Below are positions 55,101 to 56,677 of a DNA stretch of 56,677 bases, piece after piece (position 1 is the stretch's first letter; every line of letters starts with the position of its first letter). The stretch covers positions 1 through 56,677 of the forward strand of contig CAJPFH010000038.1 of assembly GCA_905339165.1 (NCBI GenBank), written 5' to 3'. Position numbers and translations under genes: made by a program. Source of the DNA: Flavobacteriales bacterium (GTDB lineage Bacteria; Bacteroidota; Bacteroidia; Flavobacteriales_E; Vicingaceae). Below the pieces are notes generated by a model. The model did not search any database and had not been told where the DNA came from. It worked only from the letters and a program-made list of their open reading frames with translations.

Positions 55101-55994
55101 ATCGGTGCTTCCCAAGGCAAAGGTAGTTTGAAAAGCTCCAACAGTGGTGGGGTATCCAAAGTTAAAACAGATGCCACCAGCATACAAGTTGCCTTGAGAA
55201 TCGTAGGTGGCTGTAAAGCCCCAGTTATCGGCCGATGAGCCTGTATAGGTAGAAAAAATTAACACAGGATCTATAATCAGTTCGTAGTTTTTATCGTATC
55301 CTACCGGAAATGAGAACGATAGCGTGTTTCCTCTCAATACGTAATTACAAGGTATTTGCCTCAGTTGTCCGTTTACTTTTTGAAAAGCAAAAGGTTTTTT
55401 TTCTATTATTTCGTTTACCGAAGTTTTAATGTATAAGCTGCCGCGTTTAAGGAATAATTTATCTGCTCCGGTGTATTTGAGTTTAATATCGGAGGTATTG
55501 GCTCCCGCTTTTACTACAAGGTCGTATTTCATTTCGCCTTTTGTGAAATACATTTTCATGTCTATGCCTTGGTACAACGATTGGCAGGTTAACTCTCTAT
55601 ATTGTTTAACACCACCTGCCCATTTTGCCGAATTGTTACCAATAAAGTAGTTTACATAATCGGGAGTTGTTTTGTTGGTTTTAAATGTAGCATTGGGGTT
55701 GCTGTTTTCGAACTGTATTTTATAGGCGTGCATTCTTATCTGCAGGTCTTTTTCGCTTGGGTTGGGGTAGTGGCCGTGGTGAATATCGTGTATTCGATGA
55801 ATATCTTCTTCGTGAACAAAAGTGTAAGTAAGGGTTCCGTTTTCTACAAAAAGTTTACCGGAAGGAATTTGAGCCATATAGTGAATTTTTTTATCCCACT
55901 GGCCCTTGTTTTCTTGAAATTTAAGAGGAGAATTTTCGTTTGCTTTAGCAAACAGAATAGTAAAGAGAAATATATGTGTTAAAGTAAATTTCAA
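52113..55994 (-). CDS. giant secreted SBBP-PKD-Ig repeat protein with type B T9SS domain
   Basis: 1293 aa. Signal peptide to about residue 17 (LFAKANENS), an N-terminal domain typical of such cargos (QENKGQWDKKIHYMAQ, about 20-240), SBBP-type beta-propeller repeats (about 245-730; STYLGGNSAEAPHSLVVD, VGGTGND, STYIGGTAADAAYG), a PKD domain (about 745-825; FWDFGDGNTSTATNPTHTYNDTG), four Ig-like repeats of about 80 residues (CPGDSTQLSSSGGDTYLW pattern), and a type B sorting domain (IPNTFTPDGDGINDIFYAYG, MFIFNRWGEFLF, LGTYIWKVFYTDD). Probably a surface adhesin or gliding-related protein. It is monocistronic; no PorP/SprF gene is adjacent. Confidence 0.9.
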   Translation of the reverse strand: MKFTLTHIFLFTILFAKANENSPLKFQENKGQWDKKIHYMAQIPSGKLFVENGTLTYTFVHEEDIHRIHDIHHGHYPNPSEKDLQIRMHAYKIQFENSNPNATFKTNKTTPDYVNYFIGNNSAKWAGGVKQYRELTCQSLYQGIDMKMYFTKGEMKYDLVVKAGANTSDIKLKYTGADKLFLKRGSLYIKTSVNEIIEKKPFAFQKVNGQLRQIPCNYVLRGNTLSFSFPVGYDKNYELIIDPVLIFSTYTGSSADNWGFTATYDSQGNLYAGGICFNFGYPTTVGAFQTTFALGSTDIAISKFNSIGNALLYSTYLGGNSAEAPHSLVVDNADQLVILGTSSSPNFPTTGNAYDQTFNGGTPFSFYSVNYANGVDIVVTKFNVSGTALIGSTFVGGTGNDGNNTAPGLRYNYGDQFRGEVICDAANNVFVASTTNSINFPATPGSFQTVYGGGLQDAVVFKLNQDLSGMAWSTYIGGTAADAAYGIQLNSAGIPYVSGGTLSNNFPTTPGALFTNLQGSTDGFLCRLNPTGSALTASTYMGTPQYDQNYFVQIDMFDDVYVIGQTEGTYPITPGVYSNPNSGQYIHKLNSNLSTTKFSTTFGSGLSKLDISLNAFLVNDCDHIYVSGWGGSINSLNGGPPQSSTNGLSTTVGSYKPTTDGSDFYLMVLDTNASQLLYATFFGGPGQEHVDGGTSRFDKKGIVYQAVCAGCGGNSNFPSTPGAWSTTNSSSNCNLAALKFDMAQLNAAISNNVPPVICAPPGTVTFTNNSNGGNQYFWDFGDGNTSTATNPTHTYNDTGVYTIMLIAMDSLSCLLSDTAYTTIKVVGPPEAEVSTSVSICPGDSTQLSSSGGDTYLWIPSAGLSNANIPNPKASPNSTTTYKVIVGNFCGFDTAEVTISVFTDPTSAMADTAICIGQSIQLSTSGGVSYQWVPATFLSNPNIANPQCTPTNTTHYTIHITDANGCEWQQDVTITVDTILPNALALNDTTICRGDTIFVYGSGGSSYNWYPNYNIINAFNDTAQVFPLVSTTYYLIAKNACGQDLDSLHITVVFVDAIVCNDTAICIGSQATLYAGGGDFYEWKPAAPLNDASISNPTATIYLPTVFNVEVSNALGCKDIATVKVDTLPRPYVSAGADTVIEFYDEYQLHGYGNGLPHWSPDYFLSCTNCFKPWARPEVTTEYVFTITDTNGCKNSDTIKVVVKGNLYIPNTFTPDGDGINDIFYAYGYNLKNFKMFIFNRWGEFLFESTELVKGWDGKYKGNPCQLGTYIWKVFYTDDANVSKQATGHVNLIK

Positions 55995-56190
55995 AATAAA
56001 ATATAAAAACGTACTAAAGTAAGAAGTTTTGCAATACTCAGACGTTTTTTTTTAAGTTAGTTGCTTTGGAATTTTTAAACTTCTGCGGCATATTAGAAAA
56101 ATTTTTTCTTGAAAATTTAAAATGTTAATAGAATGGATACTTTTTTAATCTTTGTTTTACGCAGTATTTCTTTTCAAAATATATTTTATA
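55995..56190. other. AT-rich gap upstream of the giant cargo gene
   Basis: No clear -7 box was found on the minus strand (TACTTTAG near 56010 is imperfect) and no reading frame worth reporting. Confidence 0.4.
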
Positions 56191-56385
56191 ACCCGTTGTG
56201 CATTTGAAAGAAAATTTGTCCATTCGAGTGTTTCGCAGCATTGCGGAATGTATCGAGAATACAAATTTTCAATAAAAAAAGCGTGTTCTTACTTCGATAA
56301 ACTCAGTATGAACTTAAATTTTCTTTCAGAAAAACTCGAACTGACAGCCTTTTTTATTAAAAATTCTTCTAAATGCACAACGGGT
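56191..56385. repeat. MITE-like palindromic repeat, copy 2
   Basis: 195 bp bounded by perfect 15-bp inverted repeats: ACCCGTTGTGCATTT (56191-56205) and AAATGCACAACGGGT (56371-56385). Internal TTCGAGT/ACTCGAA motifs mirror each other. It is the reverse complement of copy 1 at 43627-43831. It encodes no protein. The flanks do not show an obvious target-site duplication. Confidence 0.85.
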
Positions 56386-56447
56386 ATTTTTTGAATAAGT
56401 AAAAAATGAGCCAACACCAAAAGAAATAAGAATTGCAAAATAATTCT

Positions 56448-56477
56448 TGTTCTCTTATTTATTTTTCTCTACCTTCG
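56448..56477 (+). promoter_or_regulatory. promoter of the poly-C gene
   Basis: TTG at 56448-56450, 19 nt, then TACCTTCG at 56470-56477. The ATG follows at 56495, giving a leader of about 12-15 nt. This supports a real gene start directly before the C10 tract. Confidence 0.55.
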
Positions 56478-56494
56478 TATTAAATCTTTATAAA

Positions 56495-56677
56495 ATGCTC
56501 ATTATAAAGCACTTTCCACCCCCCCCCCATTTTTGAAACACTAAAAACTCTTGTGTTTGCGATATTTATTAATGTTACAAGCATGCTCCATACACAAAAC
56601 AACAACTCTTGCCAAACGGCAGCCATTTTAAATCCGGTATTGGAATGTAACAGCCCGCAAACTTTTATTTTTGGTAA
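56495..56677 (+). CDS. start of a secreted protein, frame broken by a C10 tract; cut by window edge
   Basis: From the ATG at 56495 the frame reads MLIIKHFPPPPHF and stops at 56534-56536. After the C10 tract another frame is open to the window end and reads IFETLKTLVFAIFINVTSM followed by LHTQNNNSCQTAAILNPVL, a signal-peptide core and the start of a mature exported domain. With nine C instead of ten the two parts join into one protein with a normal signal peptide. A well-spaced promoter precedes the ATG. As sequenced the gene is out of frame. The rest of the protein lies outside the window and the family is not known. Confidence 0.6.
56519..56528 (+). repeat. C10 homopolymer near the start of a secreted-protein gene
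   Basis: Ten C codons' worth of Pro (PPPP) sit between the ATG at 56495 and the signal-peptide core. Loss of one C or gain of two puts the gene in frame. Confidence 0.9.

Overview
The window comes from a member of the Bacteroidota. The evidence is type IX secretion (T9SS) cargo with both type A and type B C-terminal sorting domains, a PorP/SprF protein, a TPR-PD40-OmpA protein of the PorE type, DUF4271 and DUF5777 proteins, the local order DUF4271-hemD-rnpA-yidD-S41 peptidase, AT-rich DNA without Shine-Dalgarno sites, and several -7 boxes of the form TAnnTTTG/TAnnTTCG. I cannot place it more finely. No rRNA, tRNA, CRISPR array, integrase or transposase was seen. Layout: 0.1-1.3 kb glutaryl-CoA dehydrogenase (-). 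1.4-8.4 kb, all (+): monoheme lipoprotein, DUF5777 barrel, DUF4271 membrane protein and hemD in overlapping frames, then rnpA, yidD, an S41 protease and an O-antigen ligase-like protein. 8.4-9.1 kb family 2 glycosyltransferase (-). 9.1-24.8 kb, all (-): a surface-fibre region. Its core is a five-gene operon: collagen-like/S74 fibre, small type B T9SS cargo, PorP/SprF, PorE-like OmpA protein, and a 1297-aa propeller-adenylate cyclase-HD fusion. A sister collagen-like protein with a C1q-like tip and a large type B cargo lie upstream. 24.9-28.1 kb YfiR-TPR-SpoIIE phosphatase operon (-), then a small exported basic protein, ferritin, and a response regulator/histidine kinase pair. 31.5-38.7 kb: 2-aminomuconate-semialdehyde-type dehydrogenase (+), a type A cargo, a PAP2-like membrane protein, rpoN and asnS (-), and a small CxxC membrane protein (+). 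38.7-43.6 kb metH and an OmpA protein. 43.6-48.7 kb is a degraded, repeat-rich stretch of secreted-protein genes with an SSR, a G10 tract and two pseudogenes. 48.8-52.1 kb TonB, SDR, 3-hydroxyanthranilate dioxygenase and ACMSD. 52.1-56.0 kb a giant type B cargo. 56.5 kb to the end: start of another secreted protein, cut by the window edge. How the parts fit: 3-hydroxyanthranilate dioxygenase, ACMSD, the AMSDH-like dehydrogenase and glutaryl-CoA dehydrogenase cover much of the kynurenine to glutaryl-CoA route of tryptophan breakdown, spread over three loci. The surface side has three type B cargos, one or two type A cargos and two collagen-like fibres beside one PorP/SprF-PorE pair. Slippable tracts sit in three secreted-protein genes: C10 at 56519, TCTA x5 with A8 near 44050, and G10 at 45855. 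In the first two the present tract length puts the start/signal peptide out of frame with the mature protein, as in phase-variable genes. A 195-205-bp palindromic MITE-like repeat is present twice in opposite orientation (43627-43831 and 56191-56385) and brackets most of this variable region. The strongest candidates for something new are the fibre-T9SS-cyclase operon and the slippage-controlled secreted proteins.
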